64,000 nucleotides of DNA from positions 744,001 to 808,000 of the forward strand of contig NZ_JARLTC010000002.1 in the NCBI RefSeq assembly GCF_029382225.1, read 5' to 3'. Below the pieces are notes generated by a model. The model did no database searches and was not told the origin of the DNA. It was given only the letters and a program-made list of their open reading frames with translations. The number at the start of each line of letters is the position of its first letter. The stretch's first letter is position 1. The stretch comes from Spongiactinospora sp. TRM90649 (GTDB lineage Bacteria; Actinomycetota; Actinomycetes; Streptosporangiales; Streptosporangiaceae). This document shows positions 1 through 8,811 of this stretch, piece after piece. A program made the translations under genes and the position numbers.

Positions 1-987
1 ACCCTGACCGCCCCGTCCTTCGGCCCCGTCCACACCCGGGCAGGCAACCGCTCCTGCCACCCCCGCCGCGACGCCCCGATCTGCCCGCACGGCCGGACCA
101 TGTCCTGCATCGCCAAACACCACCCCGACGACCCGCGCCTCGGCGAGCCGCTCTGCCCGGACTGCTACGACTACACCGCCAGCGTTCTGTTCAACGCCCT
201 GGCCCCGCTGCTGTGGAAACGCTTCACCGACGCCCTGCGTTGGCAACTCGCCAAACTCGGCGGCCTCACCCTCACCGAGCTACGCCGCCACCTGGTCCTC
301 TCCTTCGCCAAGGTCGCCGAATACCAGCGACGCGGCGTCGTCCACTTCCACGCCATCATCCGCCTGGACGGCCGCACCGGCCCGACCACCACACCACCGG
401 CCTGGGCCACCACCGACCTACTCACCGCCGCCGTCCAGCACGCCGCGACCGCCGTCACCGCCACCGCCCACGGCCACACCCTGCGCTGGGGCACCCAACT
501 CGACATCCGCCCCATCACCACGAACGGCGACCTCACCGAACAAGCCGTCGCCGGATACGTCGCCAAGTACGCCACCAAAGCCGCCGAATGCGTCGGCACC
601 CTCGACCGCCGCATCAAACCCCTGGAAGACCTCACCGCCCTGCCCATCCGGCCGCACGCCCGCCGCCTCATCGCCGAATGCCTCCGCCTCGGAGCCCTCG
701 ACGACCTGACCGATCTCCGCCTCACCGCCTGGGCCCACATGCTCGGCTTCCGAGGCCACTTCTCCACCCGCTCCCGCCGCTACTCCACCACCCTCGGCCA
801 AATCCGCGCCGACCGCGCCACCCACGCCCGCGACCAGACGATCACCACCGGCCGCCTCCCGCTCTTCGACGAAGACACCGTGCTCGTCGTCGCCGAATGG
901 CAATACACCGGACGCGGCTACAGCCTCGGAGACGCCCTCATCGCCGCAGCGCTGAACCAGTCGCCTACGAAGGGCAGCGGGCTTTGA
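1..987 (+). CDS. Replication initiator (RepSA/pSAM2-like), 5' truncated by window edge
   Basis: The reading frame is open from base 1, so the true start lies to the left. It begins with a TLTAPSFGPVH segment typical of actinomycete element initiators, followed by Cys/His pairs. An HFH motif sits at about 343-351 and a YVAKYATK motif at about 556, the arrangement expected of HUH-type rolling-circle initiators. The known role of the RepSA family is to start replication of the excised integrative element. The TGA stop overlaps a TTG start for the excisionase, so rep and xis are probably translationally coupled. Family call is confident; nicking activity is inferred. Confidence 0.85.
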   Translation, partial: TLTAPSFGPVHTRAGNRSCHPRRDAPICPHGRTMSCIAKHHPDDPRLGEPLCPDCYDYTASVLFNALAPLLWKRFTDALRWQLAKLGGLTLTELRRHLVLSFAKVAEYQRRGVVHFHAIIRLDGRTGPTTTPPAWATTDLLTAAVQHAATAVTATAHGHTLRWGTQLDIRPITTNGDLTEQAVAGYVAKYATKAAECVGTLDRRIKPLEDLTALPIRPHARRLIAECLRLGALDDLTDLRLTAWAHMLGFRGHFSTRSRRYSTTLGQIRADRATHARDQTITTGRLPLFDEDTVLVVAEWQYTGRGYSLGDALIAAALNQSPTKGSGL

Positions 988-1169
988 CCCGCCTCCTCCT
1001 GCGCGTCCCTGAAGCAGCGGAAGCGCTGGCCATTTCCCGGGCCAAGCTCTACCGCCTGATGGACGCCGGAGAGATTCCTTATCTCCACATCGATCGCTCT
1101 CGCCGTATCCCCCTGTCCGCTCTGGAGACGTATGTCGCCGCGCTGATCGCAGAGGAGAGCACACCTTGA
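984..1169 (+). CDS. xis: Excisionase (Xis), small MerR/HTH_17-type DNA-binding protein
   Basis: This 61-residue protein carries a single winged-helix core, VPEAAEALAISRAKLYRLMDAG then IPYLHIDRSRRIPLSALETYV, the HTH_17/excisionase pattern. The TTG start at 984 overlaps the rep stop (TTGA) and has AAGGGCAG just upstream. Proteins of this size and position, between rep and int of actinomycete elements, bend att DNA and steer the integrase toward excision. A longer in-frame extension leftward exists but is a shadow of rep. Function rests on family and position. Confidence 0.82.
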   Translation: MTRLLLRVPEAAEALAISRAKLYRLMDAGEIPYLHIDRSRRIPLSALETYVAALIAEESTP

Positions 1170-1236
1170 CCAGCGCTGCTGCTTCCCAGACCCCGGCAAG
1201 AAGGCCAAGACGAGCACGCCGAAGCTTCGCGACGGC

Positions 1237-2403
1237 GTGATGAAGCGCGGTTCCACCTGGTCATACGTAATCCGCGTTAAGGATCCCGAGACAGGCACCA
1301 GCAAGCCCAAATGGGTCGGCGGGTTCGCGACCGAGAACGACGCCAAGGAGGCCCGCGACGACGCGCGCGTCAAGGCTCGGCGCGGTGAGTACGTAGACCG
1401 GAACGCGGTCACTGTCGCCGAGTACATGGAGGAATGGATCAACGGCCACGCCATCGAAATCAAACCCAAGACGCTCCGCGACTACCGGCTGATGATCCGG
1501 CTCTACATCGTGCCGCGCATCGGGGGCCTTCGCCTTCAGGCCATCCGACCCGCCACCCTGACCAAGCTCTATCGAGATCTCCACACCAGCGGCGGAGCGA
1601 AGGGCAAGGCGCTGTCCGCCCGCACGGTCCGCTACGTCCACACCGTAATGAGAAAGGCCCTGCGTGATGCTGTGGAGGTCGAGGAACTGCTGCCCAGCAA
1701 CCCGGCGGAACGGGCCAAGCTCCCGCGCACGGACACCCCTGAAGCTGGGACGATATGGACCACCGCCCAACTCCGCGCCTTTCTCACCCACGCCCGCCCG
1801 CATCGCTTGTACGCCTTCTTTCACCTGGCCGCCTACAGCGGCGCTCGTCGGGGTGAACTGTTGAATCTCCGCTGGCGTGACGTCGACTTCGAAGGACGGC
1901 AGATCCGCATCACCGGCACGACGAACGTGATCGATCGCCGACGCGTCGAAGGCACCACCAAGAACGGCAGATCGCGGACCGTCAGCCTGGACGGCGAGAC
2001 GGTCAAGGTCCTCCAGGATCACCGTGAGCGGCAGGAGGCCGAACAGCTCAAGGCCGGTGAGGAATGGAAGAACGGACAGCACTACGTCTTCGTCACAGGC
2101 TTCGGTGAGCCCGTCTACCCCGACACCGTGTCGTCGCTGGTGCGTACGTTCATCGCGGCCTACAACGCGCCGAAGGGCGGCCCCAAGCCAGCCGTACCGC
2201 TCCCTCCGGCTCGTCTGCACGACCTGCGGCACCTCCACGCGACGACACTGCTCCTGGCGGGCGTGGCCGTACACGTCGTGGCGGCCCGGCTCGGGCACAC
2301 GGACCCGGCGATCACGCTTCGCGTCTACGCGCACGTGATCTCCGAGCAGATGGCCACGGCGGCCGAGGTCTTCGCTGAGGCGATCAACAGCCCGGCGGCG
2401 TGA
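1237..2403 (+). CDS. int: Tyrosine recombinase/integrase of the integrative element
   Basis: A 388-residue site-specific tyrosine recombinase. An Arm-DNA/SAM-like N-terminal part (KRGSTWSYVIRVKDP) leads into the catalytic domain, with first Arg in SGARRGELLNLRW, the HDLRH box, a GHTDP segment and the nucleophile Tyr in RVYAHV near the C-terminus. It sits directly before tRNA-Thr, its likely attachment target. ATG 1237 has no clear ribosome site. GTG 1234 is possible, and a TTG-initiated 24-codon frame from 1166 ends at TGATG on this start, suggesting coupling or a frameshifted native N-terminus. Confidence 0.9.
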   Translation: MMKRGSTWSYVIRVKDPETGTSKPKWVGGFATENDAKEARDDARVKARRGEYVDRNAVTVAEYMEEWINGHAIEIKPKTLRDYRLMIRLYIVPRIGGLRLQAIRPATLTKLYRDLHTSGGAKGKALSARTVRYVHTVMRKALRDAVEVEELLPSNPAERAKLPRTDTPEAGTIWTTAQLRAFLTHARPHRLYAFFHLAAYSGARRGELLNLRWRDVDFEGRQIRITGTTNVIDRRRVEGTTKNGRSRTVSLDGETVKVLQDHRERQEAEQLKAGEEWKNGQHYVFVTGFGEPVYPDTVSSLVRTFIAAYNAPKGGPKPAVPLPPARLHDLRHLHATTLLLAGVAVHVVAARLGHTDPAITLRVYAHVISEQMATAAEVFAEAINSPAA

Positions 2404-2413
2404 CGGAGCCGCT

Positions 2414-2434
2414 GTTAGCAAACCCGTTAGCAAA
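2414..2434 (+). repeat. Two direct copies of GTTAGCAAA downstream of int
   Basis: GTTAGCAAA occurs at 2414-2422 and again at 2426-2434, 12 bases apart. The position between the integrase stop and the tRNA suits an arm-type integrase or Xis binding site at the element's end. That role is inference; only the repeat is seen. Confidence 0.5.
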
Positions 2435-2465
2435 AGGCCCCTCGCGGTAAGCGCAAGGGGCCTTT
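2433..2465. terminator. Hairpin terminator between int and tRNA-Thr
   Basis: Perfect 10-base inverted repeat AAAGGCCCCT (2433-2442) and AGGGGCCTTT (2456-2465) with a 13-base loop. A/T ends on both sides mean it could stop transcription from int and from the opposing tRNA. Confidence 0.75.
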
Positions 2466-2473
2466 GACGTGCG

Positions 2474-2520
2474 AGCCGACGAGGGGAATCGAACCCCTGA
2501 CCTGCTGTTTACAAGACAGC
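2474..2520 (-). other. Probable attachment site (att) in the 3' half of tRNA-Thr
   Basis: Integrases of pSAM2-like elements recombine within the 3' half of tRNA genes and keep the gene whole. The int gene ends 70 bases from this 3' end. The second att copy should lie beyond the left edge of the window, so the core cannot be delimited here. Confidence 0.4.
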
Positions 2521-2546
2521 CGCTCTGCCGATTGAGCTACGTCGGC
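2474..2546 (-). tRNA. tRNA-Thr, anticodon UGU
   Basis: Read on the minus strand this folds as a full cloverleaf: acceptor GCCGACG/CGTCGGC, D stem GCTC/GAGC, anticodon stem GCTGT/ACAGC with loop CTTGTAA (anticodon TGT, codon ACA), and T stem AGGGG/CCCCT with TTCGATT loop. It is 73 bases with a U discriminator and no encoded CCA. Its 3' end faces the integrase, the usual geometry for a tRNA used as attB. Confidence 0.96.
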
Positions 2547-2608
2547 GACGACTCACCAAGTCTAGTCGTCGTGAACGCTCAGCGTCACCATGAGGGCTTG
2601 CGTGGTGG

Positions 2609-3583
2609 TCAGCGGCGGCGGTGGCGGGCGGCTTCGTAGAGGGCGATGCCGGTGGCGACGCCGGCGTTGAGGGATTCGGCGGCGGCGTGGATGGGGATGC
2701 GGGCGACGGTGTCGCAGGTTTCGCGGACGAGGCGGGAGAGGCCCTTGCCCTCGGAGCCGACGACGACGACGAGGGGCTCGGTGAGGAGGTCGACGGCGGC
2801 GAGGTCGGTGCTGGCCTCGCCGTCGAGGCCGACGACGAAGAGGCCGGACTCGCGGTACTGGCGCAGGGCGGCGGTGAGGTTGGCGGCGCGGGCGACCGGC
2901 ATGGTGGCGAGGGTGCCCGCGGAGGTCTTCCAGGCGCCCGCTGAGACTCCGGCGGAGCGGCGGGAGGGGATGAGCAGGCCGTGGGCGCCGAAGGCGGTGG
3001 CGGAGCGGGCGATGGCGCCGAGGTTGCGCGGGTCGGTGACGCCGTCGAGGGCGACGATGAGGGCGGGCTCCGCGGCGTTGAGGGCGGCCGTCACGAGGTC
3101 TTCCGGGTGGGCGTACTCGTACGGCGGGAGCTGCAGCCCGAGCCCCTGGTGGACGGCGCCGTCGGTCAGCCGGTCGAGCTTGTCGCGGGAGACCTCGAGG
3201 AGGGCGATGCCCCGGTCGGTGGCGAGTTTGATGGCCTCGCGCACGCGGTCGTCGTTGTCGATGCGCTGGGCGACGTAGAGCGTGGTGGCCGGGATGGCGG
3301 CGCGCAGGGCCTCGACCACCGGGTTGCGGCCGCCCATGACCTCGGGCGCGTCGTCGCGGCGGGGGCGCCGGGCACGGATCTGGGACGCGGACGTGCTGGA
3401 AGAGCCCGTGTCGGAGCCGGACGCGGCGCCCGGGGGCTTCTGCCGGTCTTTGTACCAGTGCCGCATGTGGGCGGGCGGGGTCGCGCCGCGCCCTTCGAGC
3501 CCGCTGCGGCGCTGGCCGCCCGTGCCCCGGGTCGCGCCCTTACGCTTGGACGGCTTGCCCGCCTTCTTACCCCCACCAGCCAT
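2609..3583 (-). CDS. rlmB: 23S rRNA (guanosine-2'-O-)-methyltransferase RlmB, SpoU/TrmH family
   Basis: 324 residues. A lysine/arginine-rich tail of about 80 residues precedes an RNA-binding domain (GRNPVVEALRAAIPATTLYV) and the SPOUT knot. The three SpoU motifs are visible: DPRNLGAIARSA with catalytic Asn and Arg, VVVGSEGKGLSRL, and IPIHAAAESLNAGVATGIALYE. The family methylates the 2'-OH of G2251 (E. coli numbering) in the peptidyl-transferase loop using SAM. It lies 21 bases after cysS on the same strand, the conserved cysS-rlmB operon of actinomycetes. Confidence 0.93.
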   Translation of the reverse strand: MAGGGKKAGKPSKRKGATRGTGGQRRSGLEGRGATPPAHMRHWYKDRQKPPGAASGSDTGSSSTSASQIRARRPRRDDAPEVMGGRNPVVEALRAAIPATTLYVAQRIDNDDRVREAIKLATDRGIALLEVSRDKLDRLTDGAVHQGLGLQLPPYEYAHPEDLVTAALNAAEPALIVALDGVTDPRNLGAIARSATAFGAHGLLIPSRRSAGVSAGAWKTSAGTLATMPVARAANLTAALRQYRESGLFVVGLDGEASTDLAAVDLLTEPLVVVVGSEGKGLSRLVRETCDTVARIPIHAAAESLNAGVATGIALYEAARHRRR

Positions 3584-3604
3584 ACGCCTAAGCTTATCGG
3601 GGGT

Positions 3605-5002
3605 TCAGCGGGCCATTTCCCATCGAGGACCAGAAGGGGTGTCCTCCACGAGGATTCCGGCCGCGGCGAGCTGGTCGCGGATGGCGTCGGCCGCCGCGTA
3701 GTCCTTTCGGGCGCGGGCCGCCTGCCGCTGCTCCAGCGCCACGGCGACCAGTGAGTCGATGGTCATCCGCAGCCCCGAGTCGTCGCCCGAGGAGCGCCAC
3801 TGCGGCGAACGCGGGTCGAGGCCGAGCACGTCGAGCATGTTCTGCGTCTCGGCGAGCAGCCTGGCGACCTGCTCCTTGTTGCCCTGGGCCAGCGCGACGT
3901 TGCCCTCGCGGACCACCTCGTGCACGATCGCCAGCGCCTGCGGGACCCCCAGGTCGTCGTCGAGGGCGGCGGCGAACTCGACGGGCAGTGGCGCGTGCGC
4001 GTCGACGTCGTGGATGACCTCGGCCGCGCGGGTGACGAACCCCTCGATGCGGCGGTAGGCCGCGGCGGCCTCCTGCAGCGCCTCGTCGGAGTAGTCGATG
4101 CGGCTGCGGTAGTGCGGCGCGACCAGGTAGTAGCGCAGCTCGACCGGCCGGACCTTCTTCAGCATCTCCGGGATCAGCAGCGAGTTGCCGAGCGACTTGC
4201 TCATCTTCTCGCCGCCCATGGCGAGCAGCCCGTTGTGCATCCAGTAGCGGGCGAAGCCGTCGCCCGCCGCCTGCGACTGGGTCAGCTCGTTCTCGTGGTG
4301 CGGGAAGATCAGGTCGACGCCGCCGCCGTGGATGTCGAAGGTCTCGCCGAGGTACTTCGTGGCCATCGCCGAGCACTCCAGGTGCCAGCCGGGACGGCCC
4401 GGCCCCCACGGAGTCGGCCAGGTCGGCTCGCCGGGCTTGGCGCCCTTCCACAGCGCGAAGTCGCGCGGGTCGCGCTTGGCGGTGTCGGCCTCGGTGTCAC
4501 CGGCGGGCCGCATGTTCTCCAGCCGCTGGTTGGACAGCGAGCCGTAGCGGTCGGCGTAGGACACGACGTCGAAGTAGACGTCGCCCTCGGAGGCGTAGGC
4601 GTGACCGCGGTCGATCAGGCGCCGCATCAGCTCGATCATCTCCGGAACGTGCCCGGTGGCGCGCGGCTCGACGGTGGGCGGCAGGCAGCCGAGCACCTGA
4701 TAGGCCCAGCTGAAGGCGCGCTGGTTGCGCTCGGCGACCACGAACCACGGGACGCCTTCCTGACCGGCGACCCTGATGATCTTGTCGTCGATGTCGGTGA
4801 CGTTGCGGCAGAACGTGACGTCGAACTCACACCGGGTCAGCCAGCGCCGCAGCACGTCGAAGTTGACGCCCGAGCGGATGTGCCCGATGTGCGGCGGAGC
4901 CTGCACGGTGGCCCCACAGAGGTAGATCGAGACCTTCCCGGGCTCGATCGGAACGAATTCGCGGACCGTCCGCGTGCTTGTGTCGTAGAGGTGCAGGCTC
5001 AC
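3605..5002 (-). CDS. cysS: Cysteinyl-tRNA synthetase
   Basis: 465 residues, the normal length for class Ia CysRS. The HIGH motif appears as PHIGHIRSG near residue 37 and KMSKS as [11 protein letters not shown] near 267. Zinc ligands are in YLCGAT, HLECSAM and PHHENE. It charges tRNA-Cys with cysteine in the cytoplasm. The MshC ligase of mycothiol synthesis is a close paralogue, but that is usually shorter and sits elsewhere; the full anticodon-binding C-terminus here fits CysS. First gene of a two-gene unit with rlmB. Confidence 0.96.
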   Translation of the reverse strand: MSLHLYDTSTRTVREFVPIEPGKVSIYLCGATVQAPPHIGHIRSGVNFDVLRRWLTRCEFDVTFCRNVTDIDDKIIRVAGQEGVPWFVVAERNQRAFSWAYQVLGCLPPTVEPRATGHVPEMIELMRRLIDRGHAYASEGDVYFDVVSYADRYGSLSNQRLENMRPAGDTEADTAKRDPRDFALWKGAKPGEPTWPTPWGPGRPGWHLECSAMATKYLGETFDIHGGGVDLIFPHHENELTQSQAAGDGFARYWMHNGLLAMGGEKMSKSLGNSLLIPEMLKKVRPVELRYYLVAPHYRSRIDYSDEALQEAAAAYRRIEGFVTRAAEVIHDVDAHAPLPVEFAAALDDDLGVPQALAIVHEVVREGNVALAQGNKEQVARLLAETQNMLDVLGLDPRSPQWRSSGDDSGLRMTIDSLVAVALEQRQAARARKDYAAADAIRDQLAAAGILVEDTPSGPRWEMAR

Positions 5003-5162
5003 GTAGCAAAGGCTAACGCCTCACCCCGCCTCACATGCCTGGTTACGCCACGATGTAGCACCTGCACGCGATGAAGAATCCGGCATGTGTGTCATTAGCC
5101 CCACACGCCCACGCAAAGTCTGCACCGATCGCGCGGGAGGGCTTCTGTAGGCTCGAAGTGCC

Positions 5163-6446
5163 ATGGACGTCTCTCCCCCCGCGGCGGTGGGTGCGAACAC
5201 CCGCCCTTCCGCGTACACCGATCAGCGCACCGACCGGCCCTCCGCGACGCCCATCGGGCGCGAGGGCCGGCCGAGGCTGACGTTGCGCCACGTCGCGATC
5301 GTGCTGGCGGGTGCCGGGGTCGTCGCGCTGGGCGCGGTCGCGTGCGTGCTGTCCTTCGAGGACCTCCGCGCGCTCGCCCTCGCCGGCCGGGCCCGCCCCG
5401 ATCTCGCCTATCTCTACCCCGCCGGATTCGACGCGCTGCTGGCCGTCGCGCTGATCAGCGTGCTGCTGCTGCGCACGGGCCGGGCGCTGGTGCGCTTTCA
5501 GGCGAGCGCGGTGCTGGTGCTGCTCCTGCTGGCGGCGGGCGCCGCCGAGGTGCTCACCACGCTGGGCCTGATCGTGGTACCGCCGGTCGCGACCGCTCCC
5601 GCCGACGGCATCGCCATCGGCGTGGCCGTCGCGCCCTGGGTGATGCTGACGATCGCGCTCTGGCTCTGGCTGCTGATGATCAAGCACGCGCAGGCGCGCC
5701 GCGAGCCGGCCGTACGGCCTGCGGTCGAGCACGACATCGTGCCCTTTACTCCGCCCGGTCCGCCCAGACACGCCGGGGCCCCTGGGGCATTGTTCGAACC
5801 CGCTCACGCGCCGGTTCTGGCGGCGCCGACGCCGCCGGACCCGGCGAACACGGCGAACACTGTGGACACTGTGGAGCAGGTCGCGCCGCTGCCCAAGCGG
5901 GAGCCGGGGGCGTCGCCGATTCCCAAGCCTCTGCCCGGCGGCCCGGAGCCGGAGGAGGAGGAACCGGAGGCTCGGCGGCCCGCTGTCGAGCCCTTCGCCG
6001 AGCCCGTCGTAGAGCTTGACGTCGAGGAGCCGCGCGACGAGTTGCCGGAGCGCGCTCCGGACCTTCCGCTCCGCTGGGGCGATCTGGCCAAGACGCTGCC
6101 GCGCAAGCGGCCGGGAGACGTGCTGGTGCACCCGCGTCCGGCGGCGAGCGACGCCGAGGCGGATGAGGCGCATGAGGCGCATGAGGTGTCCGAGCGGGAT
6201 CAGGACACTCAGCCGCTGCGCGTGTTCGGCGCGGGCGACCGGCGTTCTCGTCCTCAGGCCGAGGAGCCCGCCGACGAGCCCGCTGACGAGGTGTGGGACG
6301 CGCATGTGGCGGGTGCGGTGGCCAACTCCTCGGCCCACCGCGACCCCGCACCTGAGCGCGAGGAGCAGGACGGCGAGGGCCGCGGCTCCGACTCCGGCCC
6401 GCCGTCCGGCCGGATGCGCAGCACTCCGGTTCCGCCTGAGGAGTGA
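5163..6446 (+). CDS. DUF2637 membrane protein with long acidic/proline C-terminal tail
   Basis: 427 residues. After about 40 polar residues come four hydrophobic segments (roughly 45-65, 75-95, 105-127, 138-165), matching the DUF2637 family found in actinomycetes, often on plasmids and mobile elements. The remaining 250 residues are low-complexity, rich in Glu, Pro, Ala and Arg, and presumably cytoplasmic. It stands alone on the plus strand, divergent from cysS and followed by a strong terminator. Function unknown; some relatives lie near transfer genes, but no transfer gene is seen here. Confidence 0.8.
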   Translation: MDVSPPAAVGANTRPSAYTDQRTDRPSATPIGREGRPRLTLRHVAIVLAGAGVVALGAVACVLSFEDLRALALAGRARPDLAYLYPAGFDALLAVALISVLLLRTGRALVRFQASAVLVLLLLAAGAAEVLTTLGLIVVPPVATAPADGIAIGVAVAPWVMLTIALWLWLLMIKHAQARREPAVRPAVEHDIVPFTPPGPPRHAGAPGALFEPAHAPVLAAPTPPDPANTANTVDTVEQVAPLPKREPGASPIPKPLPGGPEPEEEEPEARRPAVEPFAEPVVELDVEEPRDELPERAPDLPLRWGDLAKTLPRKRPGDVLVHPRPAASDAEADEAHEAHEVSERDQDTQPLRVFGAGDRRSRPQAEEPADEPADEVWDAHVAGAVANSSAHRDPAPEREEQDGEGRGSDSGPPSGRMRSTPVPPEE

Positions 6447-6477
6447 CGCACCCCGCAGCCGCGGGCTGTGAACAGAC

Positions 6478-6505
6478 AAAGGCCGGGCCTTTCGGCCCGG
6501 CCTTT
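6478..6505. terminator. Strong bidirectional hairpin terminator
   Basis: Perfect 12-base stem AAAGGCCGGGCC (6478-6489) and GGCCCGGCCTTT (6494-6505) around a 4-base loop, between convergent genes ending at 6446 (plus) and 6587 (minus). Confidence 0.9.
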
Positions 6506-6586
6506 GGTCTGCCGCGTGTCTGCCGCGCTTGTCGTGCCCGCCACGGGGCGCGGCTCGCCTTACGTATATCGCGCCAGTGAAGAAGG

Positions 6587-6853
6587 TCAGCGGGCACCGC
6601 GTCGAAGTCCGGCGACCAGGCCGACGCCCACGACCGCCAGGACGACCTGCATCACCAGCTCGATCCAATCGATCCCCGGTGTCGTCTCCACCTGCATCGC
6701 CTGGGCGATCGCCGTGCCGATGAGGGCTGCGACGATGCCGACGACGATGGTGAGTATCCAACCGATCGGCTGCCTGCCGGGAAGCAGGAGCCGGCCGATC
6801 GCGCCGATTACGGCACCGATGACGATCGCGCCGAGGATGGACTCGATGGTCAT
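6587..6853 (-). CDS. GlsB/YeaQ/YmgE-family small membrane protein (copy 1)
   Basis: 88 residues with three hydrophobic helices and the family signature: a GAIVIGAVIGAIGRLLLPGRQPIGW N-terminal half split by the PGRQ turn, then TIVVGIVAALIGTAIA, a TPGIDWIELV loop and a last helix. The start is preceded by GGGGAGG. The family (transglycosylase-associated proteins) is small, membrane-embedded and often stress-induced; no enzymatic role is established. A paralogue sits 102 bases upstream on the same strand. Confidence 0.88.
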   Translation of the reverse strand: MTIESILGAIVIGAVIGAIGRLLLPGRQPIGWILTIVVGIVAALIGTAIAQAMQVETTPGIDWIELVMQVVLAVVGVGLVAGLRRGAR

Positions 6854-6955
6854 GTCAACCTCCCCGTGAGGGCGAGACCTTCACTCTCACGGGGATGCCG
6901 CTACCCGAAATTTCCGTACTATTCGTGCATTCCGGGAATTCGCAGGTCAGCCCGG

Positions 6956-7228
6956 CTAAGCCCGACCTCGTCCGCCGGTCGTCAAACGGGACACGATCAG
7001 CACGCCGATGACCGCCAGGATGATCTGGAAGGCCAGTTCGATCCAGTCGATGCCCGGTGTCGTCGCGACGCCGAACAACTGGGCGACCAGCGTGCCGAGC
7101 AGAGCGGCCACGATCCCCACGATGATCGTAAGGCCCCAGCTCATGTTCTGCCTGCCCGGGACGATGAGCCGCGCGAGCACACCGATGATGGCGCCGACCA
7201 CGATCGCCGAGATGATGGTTCCAAGCAT
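6956..7228 (-). CDS. GlsB/YeaQ/YmgE-family small membrane protein (copy 2)
   Basis: 90 residues from ATG 7228, chosen over an upstream ATG because GGGGGAG lies just before it and the family begins here (MLGTIISAIVVG). It shares the PGRQ turn, TIIVGIVAALLGTLVAQLFG and the TTPGIDWIEL loop with the next gene downstream, so the two are tandem paralogues. Three helices span the membrane. Likely stress related by family, not shown by sequence. Confidence 0.88.
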   Translation of the reverse strand: MLGTIISAIVVGAIIGVLARLIVPGRQNMSWGLTIIVGIVAALLGTLVAQLFGVATTPGIDWIELAFQIILAVIGVLIVSRLTTGGRGRA

Positions 7229-7299
7229 GTCGCGCTCCCCCGTTTGCGATGACATGTCTCTTATAGGAGGGCTTACCCAATCTCTCGCGGCAATAAAGC

Positions 7300-7340
7300 G
7301 GGTGGCGGTCCGCACCGCGCCAGTAGACGGACCGCCACCC
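7300..7340 (-). terminator. Hairpin downstream of ispF
   Basis: Perfect 13-base stem GGGTGGCGGTCCG (7300-7312) and CGGACCGCCACCC (7328-7340). On the minus strand it is followed by GCTTTATTG, so it probably ends the carD-ispF transcript about 170 bases after ispF. Confidence 0.65.
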
Positions 7341-7510
7341 TTGAGGTTCGGGCGAGCATCCGCGCCGCTCGCCGGGTTTACCTAATCGGTGTCCCGCTAA
7401 TGAGACGCCCGTATGGGGGCGCCGGTTGGCGTGTGCTTTGCCAAAACTTGCGACATGCACATGATTCCCAGCAAACCCGGCAGTCAACCGAATCTCGCTG
7501 GTAACACGGG

Positions 7511-7972
7511 TCACATTCGGGCAATGACCAGGGCGGTGGCGACGGCCGCGATGCCCTCGCCGCGGCCGGTGAGGCCCAGGCCGTCAGTGGTGGTGGCGGT
7601 GAGCGAGACGGGCGCGTCGACGGCGGCGCCGAGGGTCTTCTCCGCCTCGGTACGGCGGGGCGCCAGCTTGGGCCGGTTGCCGATCACCTGGATCGCCACG
7701 TTGCCGATCTCGAACCCGGCGGCGCGCACCTGCCGGGCCGTCTCGGCGAGGAGGGCCACGCCCGAGGCGCCCGCCCAGCGCGGGTCGGCGGTGCCGAAGA
7801 GCCCGCCGATGTCGCCGAGCCCGGCGGCCGAGAGCAGGGCGTCGCAGGCGGCGTGGGCCGCCGCGTCGCCGTCTGAGTGTCCCGCGAGGCCGGTCTCACC
7901 GGGCCAGTGCAGCCCGGCGAGACGCAGCTCGCGACCGGATGCGAACGGGTGGACGTCGACTCCGACGCCCAC
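7511..7972 (-). CDS. ispF: 2-C-methyl-D-erythritol 2,4-cyclodiphosphate synthase
   Basis: 153 residues from a GTG start 17 bases after carD. The metal-binding Asp-x-His is VDVHPF at residues 6-8, [16 protein letters not shown] follows, and the ligand pocket [16 protein letters not shown] is near the C-terminus. IspF cyclises CDP-ME-2-phosphate, releasing CMP, in the non-mevalonate isoprenoid pathway. The start is short but catalytic residues are present. Actinomycetes usually place ispD between carD and ispF; no ispD frame is here, so the cytidylyltransferase must be encoded elsewhere. Confidence 0.93.
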   Translation of the reverse strand: MGVGVDVHPFASGRELRLAGLHWPGETGLAGHSDGDAAAHAACDALLSAAGLGDIGGLFGTADPRWAGASGVALLAETARQVRAAGFEIGNVAIQVIGNRPKLAPRRTEAEKTLGAAVDAPVSLTATTTDGLGLTGRGEGIAAVATALVIARM

Positions 7973-7989
7973 CCGTGGAAGTATCGCGC

Positions 7990-8472
7990 TCAGGAGTTGA
8001 GGACCTCGTCGAGCAGGGCCTCGGCCTTGTCCTCATTGGTCTTCTCGGCGAGCGCGAGCTCGCTCACCAAGATCTGACGGGCCTTGGCCAGCATCCGCTT
8101 CTCACCGGCGGACAGGCCGCGCTCCTTGTCGCGCCGCCAGAGGTCGCGCACGACCTCGGCCACCTTGTTGACGTCGCCGGACGCCAGCTTCTCCAGGTTG
8201 GCCTTGTAGCGGCGAGACCAGTTGGTGGGCTCCTCGGTGTGCGGCATGCGCAGCACGTCGAAAACGCGCTCCAAGCCCTCCTGGCCGACAACGTCGCGCA
8301 CGCCGACGAGTTCGGCGTTCTCAGCCGGCACCTGGACTGTGAGATCGCCCTTGTCGACCTTCAGCACCAGATAGGTTCTTTCCGCACCCTTGATGGTCCG
8401 GGTCGTGATGGCTTCGATGCGAGCAGCCCCATGATGGGGGTAGACGACAGTGTCGCCGACCTGGAAAGTCAT
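7990..8472 (-). CDS. carD: CarD-family RNA polymerase-binding regulator
   Basis: 160 residues from ATG 8472, selected over an upstream start because GGAAGGGG precedes it and the family starts with [22 protein letters not shown]. The N-terminal RNA-polymerase interaction (Tudor-like) domain is followed by a helical DNA-binding half ([29 protein letters not shown]). CarD binds the RNAP beta subunit and stabilises open complexes at rRNA and other promoters. It heads the carD-ispF unit, the conserved actinobacterial order. Confidence 0.95.
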   Translation of the reverse strand: MTFQVGDTVVYPHHGAARIEAITTRTIKGAERTYLVLKVDKGDLTVQVPAENAELVGVRDVVGQEGLERVFDVLRMPHTEEPTNWSRRYKANLEKLASGDVNKVAEVVRDLWRRDKERGLSAGEKRMLAKARQILVSELALAEKTNEDKAEALLDEVLNS

Positions 8473-8811
8473 GTGACAGATACCCCTTCCGCTGTACTCC
8501 AGAGTACCACGCATCCACAGCCTCCCGGAACAGTGAAATCACCATAACTGCAGGTCAAAGGCTCATATTAGGGCTTGACAATCCATCGACTATGTGAATC
8601 GCAAACGCTGACATAGCGGGTGACCTGCGTTGGTATAGCCGTTTCGGCAATGATCAGGAGTGCGATTCGCGGCCATCGGGCTTCCCTGGGAGCGTCTCCG
8701 GTTCGCCGGGTCGGGGCGAGGAGCGGACGGCGTGCTGGATAGGGTTGCCGTGCTTCAGCACACTCCTCAGAGCTTCCAGACACACTCCTCCACGCGAAGG
8801 GGAATCCGACC
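8473..8811. other. Divergent intergenic region between carD and the lipoprotein gene
   Basis: 339 bases without a credible frame. It must hold the carD promoter (minus) and the lipoprotein promoter (plus). A TTGACA lies at 8575-8580 on the plus strand, but no well-spaced -10 could be assigned. No riboswitch or strong repeat was recognised. Confidence 0.5.

Noticed and set aside
213..1169. Single 318-codon gene covering rep and xis
   Set aside because: The first 257 codons are a His/Arg/Pro-rich shadow of rep; only the Xis end is real.
7406..7431. Possible riboswitch hairpin between ispF and the GlsB genes
   Set aside because: Arms are short and no aptamer consensus was recognised.
8575..8580. 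TTGACA as a firm promoter for the lipoprotein gene
   Set aside because: No -10 at suitable spacing could be found.
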